Positions 1 to 8,115 of a stretch of DNA of 48,100 nt are shown one piece after another. The stretch is from DASZCR01 sp035942915 (GTDB lineage Bacteria > Acidobacteriota > Blastocatellia > Pyrinomonadales > Pyrinomonadaceae). The translations under genes were made by a program, and so were the position numbers. How positions within the stretch are numbered: the first letter of the stretch is position 1; each line of letters opens with the position of its first letter. Location of the stretch: positions 1-48,100 of the forward strand of contig DASZCR010000339.1 of assembly GCA_035942915.1 (NCBI GenBank), written 5' to 3'. The notes under the pieces are model-generated. The model was not told the DNA's origin. It searched no databases and worked only from the letters and a program-made list of their open reading frames with translations.

Positions 1-209
1 CCTTCAAGTCCGCCCGCGCCGCCGCGAAAGTCTAGCTGTTCGACCGCGCCGGGGTCGCTCCACAGCGAGACGCGCTGCGCACGCAAAGGACGCAGGCGCA
101 CAGTCTTTCTCCTGTAGAAGGAGCGCGCCCACCAGAGAAAATAGACACAGGCGATGACAATGGCCGTGACGACGATTGAGATGTAGACGACTTTGACGAG
201 TGTTGGCAT
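1..209 (-). CDS. Membrane-anchored protein of unknown function (N-terminal fragment, cut by window edge)
   Basis: The frame starts at an ATG at 209 and stays open to the left edge, so only about 69 residues are visible. The N-terminus reads MPTLVKVVYISIVVTAIVIA, followed by a short aromatic stretch and then a basic RSFYRRK segment. This is a typical N-terminal membrane anchor with the rest of the protein in the cytoplasm or periplasm. A competing frame starting at 244 has a Ser/Arg/Pro-rich translation without hydrophobic logic, so I prefer this one. No family can be named from the visible part. Confidence 0.6.
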   Translation of the reverse strand, partial: MPTLVKVVYISIVVTAIVIACVYFLWWARSFYRRKTVRLRPLRAQRVSLWSDPGAVEQLDFRGGAGGLE

Positions 210-362
210 GAAGACGAATCCACGTAGCAAGCGCGGGGGCGCAAAACTCACTATAACATCTTCACGCCGACGCCTTCACGCCATCACCAACCAACCCTCA
301 GCAACCATCAGAGTCCGATAACGCCGGGATGTTCGCTTACATCCTTGCACAGAAAGTCGGCG

Positions 363-629
363 TCAATATCTCAACAGTCTGTCGGGCAAATCCATTTCAT
401 CATCAATCAACTTATCGGTTGAAATTCTCGCCAGCCGAGCATAATGAAGTAGCACTATCAAAGACGGTTCACGCACGCCTCTTTCATATTTCGAGATGTC
501 GTCTCGGTTCAATCTATCTTCCAAATCCATTCGCCTCACAATCTCACTTTGAGACAGACCGAGCGCGAGCCGAATGTGCGTCAACTTCTCAGCTAGTCGC
601 TCAGGCTTTTCGCGCGAAGTGCGTCCCAT
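363..629 (-). CDS. XRE-family helix-turn-helix transcriptional regulator
   Basis: An 88-residue protein made of a single Cro/C1-type helix-turn-helix domain. Residues about 22-60 carry the family pattern LGLSQSEIVRRM, then DDISKYERG, then REPSL, which is typical of small phage-like repressors and antitoxin-like regulators. The ATG at 629 is preceded by a strong AGGAGG nine bases upstream, which fixes the start. The gene is AT-richer than its neighbours and stands alone, with no toxin partner in the adjacent frames. The ribosome-binding site lies inside a small dyad (630-645), so autoregulation is plausible but unproven. The target is unknown. Confidence 0.85.
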   Translation of the reverse strand: MGRTSREKPERLAEKLTHIRLALGLSQSEIVRRMDLEDRLNRDDISKYERGVREPSLIVLLHYARLARISTDKLIDDEMDLPDRLLRY

Positions 630-650
630 CAGGATTTACCTCCTGACAGG
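630..650. promoter_or_regulatory. Dyads over the ribosome-binding site of the XRE gene
   Basis: Directly next to the start codon, CAGGA (630-634) and TCCTG (641-645) form a perfect inverted repeat that encloses the Shine-Dalgarno bases. CCTG-A-CAGG (642-650) forms a second, overlapping one. They could be an autoregulatory operator or an RNA hairpin masking the ribosome-binding site. Both readings are inference. Confidence 0.35.
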
Positions 651-842
651 ACGCGCCAATGCGACTTGCGCGCAAGGCTAAATGTCCCTACAATTCTCTC
701 GCTCAACCCGTTCGCCGTGAGTGTGAGTTTTTCACATTCAACGGCGATGCTCATTCACTCTTTTTGAGGTTGAGGTTGAGCCGCGCATTAGCCGTTGCCC
801 TTATTTTCAAAGACTAAAACGCGGGCCAGGATAGCACACCGG

Positions 843-1076
843 ATGCCTCACACCATCCTCTATGCCGAAGACCATCAGGTAGTAGCTCATGCCGTCAAAG
901 AGACTTTAGAGTCGGAAGGATTAAGGGTCGTGCTATGCGCTGATGGGGCAGTAGTTTTGCGGAAGATAGCGAGCGACGCGCAGAGAGAAGCCTACCTTGC
1001 GGGCGTTGATGTGTTTCTAAAGAAGCCTGACGGGGTAACGCTTCTACTACGATTCATTAGACAGTTAATCAGATAG
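843..1076 (+). pseudogene. Response-regulator receiver remnant with the central core deleted
   Basis: From the ATG at 843 the 77-residue product begins like a CheY-type receiver (TILYAEDHQVVAHAVKETL, with the acidic pair E-D of strand 1). It ends like one (AYLAGVDVFLKKPDG, with the conserved KP of strand 5, then a final helix). The middle section is missing: there is no strand 3 with the phospho-acceptor Asp and no strand 4 Ser/Thr. The KIASDA segment runs straight into QREAYLAG. The most economical reading is an in-frame deletion that leaves a non-phosphorylatable remnant. An expressed pseudo-receiver cannot be excluded. No kinase or output domain lies next to it. Confidence 0.6.
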
Positions 1077-1247
1077 CAGGCACGCCTCCGCGCGTCGGTG
1101 AGGCTGTGGTGTCAGGCCGCACTCCACAAATGCTCCCACCATGACCGTTGACACCTCACCCTGCGCGGCGTATCGTGCCCGCGTTCCCTTTCAGGCGCGA
1201 ACCCTCAACCTCAACTTTTCACGTCCGCCTCACGAAGGAGAATCACC

Positions 1248-1595
1248 ATGTCGAATAAACGGATTCTGGCGCTCACTCTCGCCGCCGTCGTCGCCGTCCT
1301 TTTGACCGTCCCCGTCAAGCGCGGTGCGGCCCAAACAACACTGACTGTTTGGTTGTATTGTGTCTCGGCCGGAGACCAACGTCTGGACTGTCAGGCTTAC
1401 CCATCAGGCGGCTCAGGGACTTACGTCTACTACCACTGGACTCCGACGCCGGTCGGGGGTTATCAAGGGGAGCCTTACGTGTTCATCCCCTGCGCGCGGG
1501 CGTACGCCAACCAAACCGCTTCCGTGACTGTGACTGATAGTAACGGCGCGACGGCCAGTGCCACGAAAACGACCTATTGCGGCGACGCCCCGTAA
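1248..1595 (+). CDS. Small secreted protein of unknown function
   Basis: The 115-residue product has a clear Sec signal peptide: MSNKR, then a long Ala/Val/Leu core, with a likely cut after the AAQ near residue 29. A GAAGGAG ribosome-binding site lies nine bases before the ATG. The mature part of about 85 residues is rich in Thr, Tyr and Gly and has four Cys residues (in YCVS, DCQA, PCAR and TYCG), enough for two disulphides. The pattern ASVTVTDSNGATASAT near the C-terminus looks like the last strands of an Ig/PKD-like beta-sandwich. I do not recognise a named family. The gene is followed by a strong hairpin. Confidence 0.7.
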   Translation: MSNKRILALTLAAVVAVLLTVPVKRGAAQTTLTVWLYCVSAGDQRLDCQAYPSGGSGTYVYYHWTPTPVGGYQGEPYVFIPCARAYANQTASVTVTDSNGATASATKTTYCGDAP

Positions 1596-1633
1596 GAATA
1601 GGCCGCACGACACACCTACAGCCGTGTTGATGC

Positions 1634-1671
1634 AGCAGAGGCGATACCGTGCGGACGGTATCGCCTCTGCT
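1634..1671. terminator. Strong hairpin between converging genes
   Basis: A 17-bp perfect stem (arms 1634-1650 and 1655-1671) with a GCGG loop lies between the secreted-protein gene on the plus strand and the end of the eCIS operon on the minus strand. There is no long T-tract on either side. It is best read as a bidirectional terminator or an RNA 3'-end stabiliser. Confidence 0.65.
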
Positions 1672-1789
1672 ATTTGTAGGTCTGCCTAACAGAATGTTTC
1701 AGTGCAGCGTGGATGGAGCGGAAGCCTTCTATAGGGCAAGGCCAGTTGAGAGTTGAGGGTGTTATCGGACTCTTGGGGAGGATGGGGTG

Positions 1790-2287
1790 TTAGTCGATGG
1801 TGAGGTCGAGGATGTTGAGTTGTTGTGCGTCGGAGAGGAAACGGTCGGGTCTGTAGCCGAGGATGAAGGAGAGTGCTTCGAGCAGTTCGGGGCGTCGGGG
1901 GTTGCGCTCCCAACGTTCATGGTATTGCTCTCGAATCTCTGCGAAGGCGCGTGCGAAGGCGTCGAGTAGTTGCGGGTCGGCGTCCGCGTCGGGGGCGACC
2001 GTGACGGGTTCGGATTGGCCGACGAGATGCGCGGAGATTTGACGAACGGGAGGATGCGCGTCGCCATCTTCGTGCGCGTCATCGCGGCTCGCGTCGTGCG
2101 TTTCGTTGGACGAAGTTTCTTCGAAGGTTTTCAAGGCTTGTGTGAAGCCGCTGAGGAGTTCAGCGAGCGTGGGCAGGGGGCGTCCCTGTGCGGTGCGTGC
2201 AGCGGCGACGGCGTCGAGTGCTGCGCGCATCGAGTCGGCCGGAGCGTCGCCGGAGACGTTGCCGTCGTCTAAGTCCCACCATGACAT
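1790..2287 (-). CDS. Small acidic protein after the nuclease effector; candidate immunity protein
   Basis: A 165-residue, strongly acidic soluble protein with no signal peptide or membrane segment. It begins MSWWDLDDG and continues with a GDAPAD motif, then a helical segment and an Asp/His-rich linker (about 60-80). The C-terminal helical part contains EIREQYHERWERNPRRPELLEAL. The ATG has a strong AAGGAGG. It lies 18 bases after the effector stop and is the last gene of the operon, the usual place for an immunity gene after a polymorphic toxin. I know no family for it. The immunity role is inferred from position, size and charge only. Confidence 0.7.
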   Translation of the reverse strand: MSWWDLDDGNVSGDAPADSMRAALDAVAAARTAQGRPLPTLAELLSGFTQALKTFEETSSNETHDASRDDAHEDGDAHPPVRQISAHLVGQSEPVTVAPDADADPQLLDAFARAFAEIREQYHERWERNPRRPELLEALSFILGYRPDRFLSDAQQLNILDLTID

Positions 2288-2305
2288 AGCGCGTCCTCCT
2301 TATCT

Positions 2306-5300
2306 TTAAGGCGGGCAGGTGCGTCCCTTCGCCGCGAGTTCGGCGACTATCTTCTCTTCAACCTGTTTGGCGTGCGCCTCGCTCTTAATCTGCTCGCGGC
2401 GGTTCATGACGTTATCTTCGCCGAACTCGGCGCGCTCGGCTTTGATGTTCTTCTGTTCGAGATAATCGGCCTGCGGCTTCGTCTCAGCGCCGACGACAAT
2501 CTCCTTCAACTCGGCGTCCTTCATGAACTCGTAGAACTCTACATCGGTGTCGGCCAGTTGTTTCAAGCCTGCTTCGTGCTTGGCGAGTTCCTTGAGCGCC
2601 TTCGCAATGTGTTCGCCCTGACGCGCTTCGACGCCGCGCGGCGTGCCTGCGGATGCGCCGCGCAGGCTCTCCGTCGTCGTCTGCCCGATATAGGTTTTGC
2701 CTTTCAGCTTCTCGTTCTTGCCGTGATAGGTGGCGCGGTAGATGATGTATTTGCCGCCCAGTTTAACGTCGATTGGGCCTTCGTTATGGACGAGCAGGCC
2801 GGGGCCGACGAAGTAGTTATGCGCGCCCTCGACGCTCAGATTGTAAGAGGCGCTCTCGGCCACTTCGCGCAGAGCAATGTCGTCTATCGGGCGACTTTCG
2901 CCGCCGAGTGAGCCGAGGCGCATGCCGCGCCGGAGCGAGCGCGCAGGTATCCAGTCGGACTCGGATTCGACCCAGAAGAGATGCTGTCCGGTGGCGCAGA
3001 CGACATGGTGGCCGACGCGCACGTCGTAGAAGTGGACGGTCTTGTTGCGATGGACTTCGGTGACTGTGCGGCGGACGACTTCGAGGCGCGTGAAGTCGTA
3101 GGCGAAGACGGTTGCGCCGGGACGGAGTTCGTCGATGCGTAGCGGGCCGTCAATCGTCCAGACCTCCGTGTCGCCTGCGAAGCAGGGCAGAAGCGCGCGA
3201 TGTTTGGTGGGGTCTAAAGCAATCTCGGTGCGTGCGATGTCGGCCTCATTGCGCTTGATGGCCTGTTTAATCTCTTCAACCTTCAGATTGGCGGTGTAGG
3301 CCGCGCCTTCGGCTTCGGCCGCACGCGCCTCGGCAGCATCGACTTCCGCCTGCAACTGTTCCTTCACTTCGGGCGGAGCTTTCTTGTTGTTGGGAGCGTT
3401 CGCCTTATTGACCGCGTCCGAGTGCTCTTTCTCAAGCTCGTTACGTTTCTTCTCAAGGGCGTTCTTCTCGGCGGTGGTCTGTCTCAGCTCTTCCTGTAGG
3501 CGTGCGTTCTCCTGCCTGAGAGCCTCCATTCTCTGCTGCGGAGTGGGGCCTGCGGGTTCTGTCTTGGCCGGTTCTGCGGGGGCTGGCTCGGCCTTCTTCT
3601 TACTTGTGCCGGGGCGTTTGGCTTTGGGCGGTGCGGCCGGGGCGGCTTCGGGCGAGGCCGCAGCGGGTGCGGCCTCTGCGGCCGGAGCTTTCGCTTTTTT
3701 AGGTCGAGGTTTCTTCGCCGCCGGTTTCGGCGCGGGCGCTTCCGTCGGCGCGGGCGTTGCGGCCGCAGGCGCTTCAGGTGCGGGCGCAGGTGTTTCGGGC
3801 ACGGGCGCGGCAGTTTCGGCGACGGGCGGCGCTGTCTCCGCCGGCTTCGCTTCATCGGCCTTTGCCTCAGCCGGTTTTACTTCCTCGACGGGTCTCGCTT
3901 CTTCGACCGGTTTCGCTTCGGCGGGCTTGGGCGCGGCCGGTGCAGGTTCGGCAGGCGTCGGCTCTGCGGGCTTGGCTTCCGCAGGCGTCGGCGTCGCTTC
4001 GGCAGGCTTCGCTTCGGCCGGCGCGGCTTTCGGTTCAGGAGGCGGCGCGACAGGCTCGGCAGGGCGTTCGGCCGGCGCTTTCGCTTCGGGCGGCGGGGGC
4101 GCTTTGGATTCGGGCGGCGGGGCTGAACCGGGCTTCAGGTGTTGGACGGCCTTGACGCCGCCATAAATCATCAACGCCTGCATGATGAGGCTTTCGAGCA
4201 TCTTGCCTGCTTCGTCCTCTGTGAGAGGCTCGGTCTTGCCGTCGGGCAACACTTTTTGTCCTGTGGCGAGAGCGGTTGCCGTCTTGCGCAGGTCATCGAC
4301 AGCGAGGCCGCCCGCAGAGATGACGCCCGTCGTGAGCGCGACGCGAATCGAGTTGACGATGGCCGTCCCGACGGGGACACCGCCGGGTTTGAGTCCCGAC
4401 ACCAGACGCGCTAACCAAGATGTCCCGACGGCGGCGCTCTCGCTGAGCGCCCCTCCCGGCACGACCATCAGGCCGACGGCCACGCCCGTCTCTATCGTGG
4501 TGCCGTACTTCTCTCCATACTTGCCGGGATAATCAATCTTCATATCTTTGAGCCACTGCTGCTCAAGATGCACGCCCTCCGCGCCGCGAATCCTCTGCAC
4601 GAGGTTGTAGGGCGCGACGGTCAACTCCTGTAGTCCGCCGATGAGGCCAAGAATGCCGTTCCAGTGCGCGATGTAGAAGCTCTTGACCGCATCTTCGGCG
4701 TAGTGAACTTCGTGCAGTTCCTTGATGATGCGCTCGTAGCGCGCCTTGTCTTCGGCGATTATCTGGCGGTAGTCAGCCATCAGACCGGGCACGTCAACGA
4801 TAAGATATTCAGTTTCGGTAAGTCCTTTCTCAAGGGCGGCGGCCGTCTTGGCTCTGACCTTTGCGGCGGAGAGCAGCGGCCTCCATGCGGCGCGCGCGTG
4901 GAGGCGTCCGGCCATGTCTCTGTTGAGGTAGATGCCGTACATTTTGAACAAGACCTGAAAGGCGCGCACGGCACGTTCGTAGTTGATGTCCTCGACGGTG
5001 AGCAGAGACTTGTCGATGGGGACTAAGACTTTGACGCTCGCCTTCTTCCCGTCTTCTTCGGCGGGCAGCTTGTTCAGTTCTTCAGCCTGTTCCTCACGCT
5101 TCTGTTCGGTCGTTTGCAGGTAGTTGCCGATTTCCAGTACGGCCTGCTTCAGCCTGTCCAGTGGAAGGTTCAGGTCGACCGGTTTCTCCTCCTCTTTCGC
5201 GGCGGACGGGGTGGCGGACGGGGCTGCTTCCGGCGCGGCGGGCAGTGCGCCTTCGGGCGCGGAGTCTTCGACGCCGCCGACCGGTGGAGCGGCCGTGTTG

Positions 5301-5635
5301 ATGATGATGTCCTCGCTCAACTCGGTCGCGGGTTCGTCTGCGAGTTGACGCTGGACGTGCGGCTGTGCGAGCGGCGTGATAGCGCCGGGCGGGAGCGCGC
5401 CTTCTGAGAGCAGACGTTGTGAGAGCGCGTCGGCCTGTTGTTCGTGCGCGTCCGTCGGGCGACTGACGGCGCGCTCGGCTTGCAGGTAGCGGCCGACGGC
5501 GCGATTGCCGAACGCGCGCTGCATGTCGAGCAGCGCGTGCGCCGACGCGTGTGCGTGCGGCGCAAGGGACGAGTCGGGCGCGGGCGTCTCGTGCGGCTTG
5601 CTCGTCTTCGTGCTGTCGTGAGTTTGTCGGCTCAT
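2306..5635 (-). CDS. eCIS effector: N-terminal loading signature, hydrophobic region, Pro/Ala linker, coiled coil, Hint domain, GIY-YIG nuclease
   Basis: An 1109-residue modular toxin. Residues 35-76 carry LLDMQRAFGNRAVGRYL and then SRPTDAHEQQAD, the signature that precedes DUF4157 in eCIS cargo proteins, but no HExxH follows. Residues 380-445 are hydrophobic and Gly/Ala-rich and could help cross a membrane. Residues 504-695 are a Pro/Ala/Lys/Glu linker and 700-805 a coiled coil. A Hint domain starts at Cys818 (CFAGDTEVW) and ends in LVHN at 948-951, followed by Glu. This suits Asn-driven release of the C-terminus without splicing. Residues 955-1080 are a GIY-YIG nuclease: YIIY (963-966), YIG (982-984), an Arg/His helix, a Glu in DYLEQ and Asn in DNVMN. 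It probably cuts DNA or RNA in a target cell. It is followed by a candidate immunity gene. Confidence 0.85.
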   Translation of the reverse strand: MSRQTHDSTKTSKPHETPAPDSSLAPHAHASAHALLDMQRAFGNRAVGRYLQAERAVSRPTDAHEQQADALSQRLLSEGALPPGAITPLAQPHVQRQLADEPATELSEDIIINTAAPPVGGVEDSAPEGALPAAPEAAPSATPSAAKEEEKPVDLNLPLDRLKQAVLEIGNYLQTTEQKREEQAEELNKLPAEEDGKKASVKVLVPIDKSLLTVEDINYERAVRAFQVLFKMYGIYLNRDMAGRLHARAAWRPLLSAAKVRAKTAAALEKGLTETEYLIVDVPGLMADYRQIIAEDKARYERIIKELHEVHYAEDAVKSFYIAHWNGILGLIGGLQELTVAPYNLVQRIRGAEGVHLEQQWLKDMKIDYPGKYGEKYGTTIETGVAVGLMVVPGGALSESAAVGTSWLARLVSGLKPGGVPVGTAIVNSIRVALTTGVISAGGLAVDDLRKTATALATGQKVLPDGKTEPLTEDEAGKMLESLIMQALMIYGGVKAVQHLKPGSAPPPESKAPPPPEAKAPAERPAEPVAPPPEPKAAPAEAKPAEATPTPAEAKPAEPTPAEPAPAAPKPAEAKPVEEARPVEEVKPAEAKADEAKPAETAPPVAETAAPVPETPAPAPEAPAAATPAPTEAPAPKPAAKKPRPKKAKAPAAEAAPAAASPEAAPAAPPKAKRPGTSKKKAEPAPAEPAKTEPAGPTPQQRMEALRQENARLQEELRQTTAEKNALEKKRNELEKEHSDAVNKANAPNNKKAPPEVKEQLQAEVDAAEARAAEAEGAAYTANLKVEEIKQAIKRNEADIARTEIALDPTKHRALLPCFAGDTEVWTIDGPLRIDELRPGATVFAYDFTRLEVVRRTVTEVHRNKTVHFYDVRVGHHVVCATGQHLFWVESESDWIPARSLRRGMRLGSLGGESRPIDDIALREVAESASYNLSVEGAHNYFVGPGLLVHNEGPIDVKLGGKYIIYRATYHGKNEKLKGKTYIGQTTTESLRGASAGTPRGVEARQGEHIAKALKELAKHEAGLKQLADTDVEFYEFMKDAELKEIVVGAETKPQADYLEQKNIKAERAEFGEDNVMNRREQIKSEAHAKQVEEKIVAELAAKGRTCPP
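3551..4126 (-). repeat. Low-complexity segment encoding the Pro/Ala/Lys/Glu linker of the effector
   Basis: About 190 codons of imperfect, irregular repeats built from PAEAKPAE-like and APAP-like units separate the hydrophobic N-terminal half from the coiled coil and Hint-nuclease end. It is a flexible or extended spacer. Repeats of this kind are prone to length variation by slippage. Confidence 0.8.
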
Positions 5636-5653
5636 GTTCGCGGGCGCGCCCGT

Positions 5654-7405
5654 TTAGAAAGTCAGCGTCAGGTTGAAGCCGCCGTAGATGCCGGGTTTGA
5701 CATCGGAGGCGGGTGGGATGCCTTCGGGAATCGTCGAGGGCAGTTTGCCGGGGCCGGGGCCTGAGCCTGCGACAATCGACCAACTCATCTTCGGCGAAGT
5801 GTCTGCGACCGGCGCGGGCTTTTCGTAGCCGGGAGCGGGCGCGCCCGGAATGGCGGGCGCATCCTTGATGCCGAGCGCCGCGTCAATCGCATACTTGAGC
5901 GGCTCGGCGACAGTCCCCAGACGCGTCGTCACGGCGTCCAACTCGCCGGGATTCGGAACGCCCTTCTTGACCGTGCGGGCGATGGTTTCGACTGCTGTCG
6001 CGCCCTGACCGAAGATGTCTTTCAACCTGTCGATGGTCGGCGTCGGGTAGTTGGTCGGGCCGGAGAGGTGCGCCTCCCAGTTGCCGAACTTGTCGATGCT
6101 GACCTGTAGATGGATGCTCTTGTAAGCGATGTGGACGGTGACGGTTTGCGTCCAACCGATTTTGGTTTCGACGGCGAGTTGGCCGCGATTGAGCAACTGT
6201 AGTGTGACGCCGCCGACGAAGATGTTCGGCTTGAAGGGGAAGGCCGGAAGGTCGAGGCCGGTGGTCAGGCCGAACTTGACCCAATCCTTCTTGTCCTGCT
6301 TCACGCCGGGTGAAGGGACAGGCTCCGGCGGGCTGCCGTACTCGTCCGGCAGTTGTCCGAGCAGAGGGTCTTTGAGACCCGGATAACGCACGTCGCCAGC
6401 CAACGGCTGTGCGCCTCCTTCATCCTTTCTTTCATCGACGCGCATCCTCAGCCAGCCGAGTTCGCGGCCGAGCCGCGCGCTTTTGTTGCTCTCGCTCGTT
6501 GCGGCATCGCCGGAGGGTTCGTCTGCTTCTCCGATAACAATCTCGCCGCGCAGGAGCATGGCGCGCATCTCCGGCGACAGGAGGTTGTTGCTGATGAGAT
6601 AAAAGAGCAGGTCACGACTAATCTTGAGCGGCGGCAGTGTGAAGAGCGGAGGACGCGCACCGAAGCGCGGCGGCTGAAATCCGAGTTGACTGCCGCCGAA
6701 GAGCTCCTGTCCATCTTCGGGAGCGGCGTAGAGACCGACGGGCGCGCGTGAGACGGTGGAGGTGTCGGCCGTCTGCGTCTGCTGCGCGACATGGACGAGT
6801 TCATGTGCGAGCAGGCGCATGCCGCCGCTTGAAGCGGGGTCGTATTGGTTCGAGCCGAAGACGATGTCCTGTCCAATCGTGTAGGCGCGCGCATGGAGCG
6901 CGCGTGCGGAGTCGGCGGCGGCTGCGTCCGTGTGGACGCGCACGCCACTCAAGTCCTGTCCGAGTCGCGGCTCGAAGAACTGTCGGACGGGTTCGGCGAG
7001 CGGTTCGCCCTCGCCGGCAGCGGCGGCGGGCGGCGTCGGCTGCGCGGTTGCGGGTGGCGGCGTCGGCGCGTGGTCGTTGTCGCCGGAAGCCTCGCGTTGG
7101 AGAGTCGGCGCGCCGCGCGTCGAGGTGACGTGAGGCGGTGGTGCGGCAGAGGCGACAGCCGACGTGGGCGGCGTTCGCAAGAGCGCGTCGGCGGTGCGTT
7201 CGGCCTCCTGTTCGTGCGCGTCGCCGGGTTGACTGACGTGTAGATGCGTGTGAAGGAGGCGGCCGAGAGCGCGATTGCCGAGCGCGCTCTGGACGCGGAG
7301 GAGCGGGTGCGTGCGCTCGCGCTCTTCGGCCGTCTCGCGGCTCGTCGGAGGCGTTTCATGCAGCCGTTCGTGCTGCTCGACTTTCGATGTCGCCTGTCGC
7401 TCCAT
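5654..7405 (-). CDS. DUF4157 eCIS-associated protein with HELVH metalloprotease-like motif
   Basis: I start this 583-residue protein at the ATG at 7405. An upstream ATG at 7546 lies inside the preceding gene and gives an Arg-rich nonsense extension. Residues 35-76 show LLRVQSALGNRALGRLL and SQPGDAHEQEAE, matching the effector at identical positions. Residues 134-208 are DUF4157, the most frequent cargo-linked domain of eCIS loci: RQFFEPRLGQDLSGVRVHTD, then the zinc-protease motif HELVH (201-205) followed by VAQQ. The remaining 370 residues are of unknown fold, with a beta-rich part and a Gly/Pro-rich end. It may be a second cargo, a processing protease or a loading factor. Which of these is open. 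Confidence 0.85.
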   Translation of the reverse strand: MERQATSKVEQHERLHETPPTSRETAEERERTHPLLRVQSALGNRALGRLLHTHLHVSQPGDAHEQEAERTADALLRTPPTSAVASAAPPPHVTSTRGAPTLQREASGDNDHAPTPPPATAQPTPPAAAAGEGEPLAEPVRQFFEPRLGQDLSGVRVHTDAAAADSARALHARAYTIGQDIVFGSNQYDPASSGGMRLLAHELVHVAQQTQTADTSTVSRAPVGLYAAPEDGQELFGGSQLGFQPPRFGARPPLFTLPPLKISRDLLFYLISNNLLSPEMRAMLLRGEIVIGEADEPSGDAATSESNKSARLGRELGWLRMRVDERKDEGGAQPLAGDVRYPGLKDPLLGQLPDEYGSPPEPVPSPGVKQDKKDWVKFGLTTGLDLPAFPFKPNIFVGGVTLQLLNRGQLAVETKIGWTQTVTVHIAYKSIHLQVSIDKFGNWEAHLSGPTNYPTPTIDRLKDIFGQGATAVETIARTVKKGVPNPGELDAVTTRLGTVAEPLKYAIDAALGIKDAPAIPGAPAPGYEKPAPVADTSPKMSWSIVAGSGPGPGKLPSTIPEGIPPASDVKPGIYGGFNLTLTF

Positions 7406-7424
7406 CCGCTCTCGCTCCGCGTCC

Positions 7425-8027
7425 CTATTTCTCCTGATTCTTCGTGCGTGTGGTGCGCGCCTTCGTGCTCGTGCGGGACGCTTTAGGCTGGTCGTCGGCC
7501 TCGCCGGGCGGCTCGACGGGCACCTCTTCCTTCCCGGCCAGCACATCTTTCACAGACTCCGGCAGGTCTTCTCTCGCATTCAAGGCTTTGAGCAGTGCGG
7601 GCACTTTCGTCCGCGCCAGCGCGCGCAAAGGCACTTGATGTTTCTCCGCATCACACTCGGCGATGAAACGCTCGTGCGCGGCGACCTCCTGCGGATTGTT
7701 GAAGTCCGCGTAACGAATCGTGTTATAGACGATTAAAGGGTCGTCAGTGGAAAAGAGCGCCGTCGCAACCTCGTTGTAAGCTTCGTAGTAGTTCTCTCGA
7801 AATTGCGGCACGAGGTCTTGCCAGCAGATGTCGCGCTGTTCTTCGAGCACACGTCGGAAGGCTTCAGCTTTCTCGCCCGCAATCGTGTTGGCAGCTTCGC
7901 GCTTCGACGCACTCTTCGCCGACGCTCTGGCCGTCGAACCTTCGGCCGACGCATCTTTCGACGCGCTCTCGTCGGCGCTGCGCGTCACGCGCCGGAGAGC
8001 TTTCAGTATCTGTCCTCGCTGTTGCAT
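7425..8027 (-). CDS. eCIS-operon protein of unknown function, charged tails
   Basis: A 200-residue protein with a Ser/Ala/Lys-rich N-terminal third and a Thr/Lys/Arg-rich C-terminal tail flanking a folded-looking, mostly helical core (about 50-160). The core contains ICWQDLVPQFRENYYEAYNE and repeated Ala/Leu helices. It has no membrane segment. AGGAG before the ATG supports the start. It sits between the fibre and the DUF4157 protein, where eCIS loci often carry accessory or chaperone genes. I do not recognise the family. A role as cargo chaperone or adaptor is a guess from position. Confidence 0.7.
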   Translation of the reverse strand: MQQRGQILKALRRVTRSADESASKDASAEGSTARASAKSASKREAANTIAGEKAEAFRRVLEEQRDICWQDLVPQFRENYYEAYNEVATALFSTDDPLIVYNTIRYADFNNPQEVAAHERFIAECDAEKHQVPLRALARTKVPALLKALNAREDLPESVKDVLAGKEEVPVEPPGEADDQPKASRTSTKARTTRTKNQEK

Positions 8028-8115
8028 CGCACATCTCCTGTCTCTTACGAAAGGCTTCGGTTAAATGACAAGCGGTTGCGCGGCGTTCACACGCCGACCT
8101 GCTCCTGATGGACGT

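Noticed and set aside
766..1215. Inverted copies of GAGGTTGAG-type sequence around the receiver remnant
   Set aside because: They are short, simple, internally repetitive sequence and give no sign of an insertion element.
310..1773. A 13-bp inverted pair (AGAGTCCGATAAC at 310-322 and its complement at 1761-1773) around the small left-edge genes
   Set aside because: Matches of 13 bp are expected by chance in a window this long. The flanking bases do not match and there is no target duplication or transposase.
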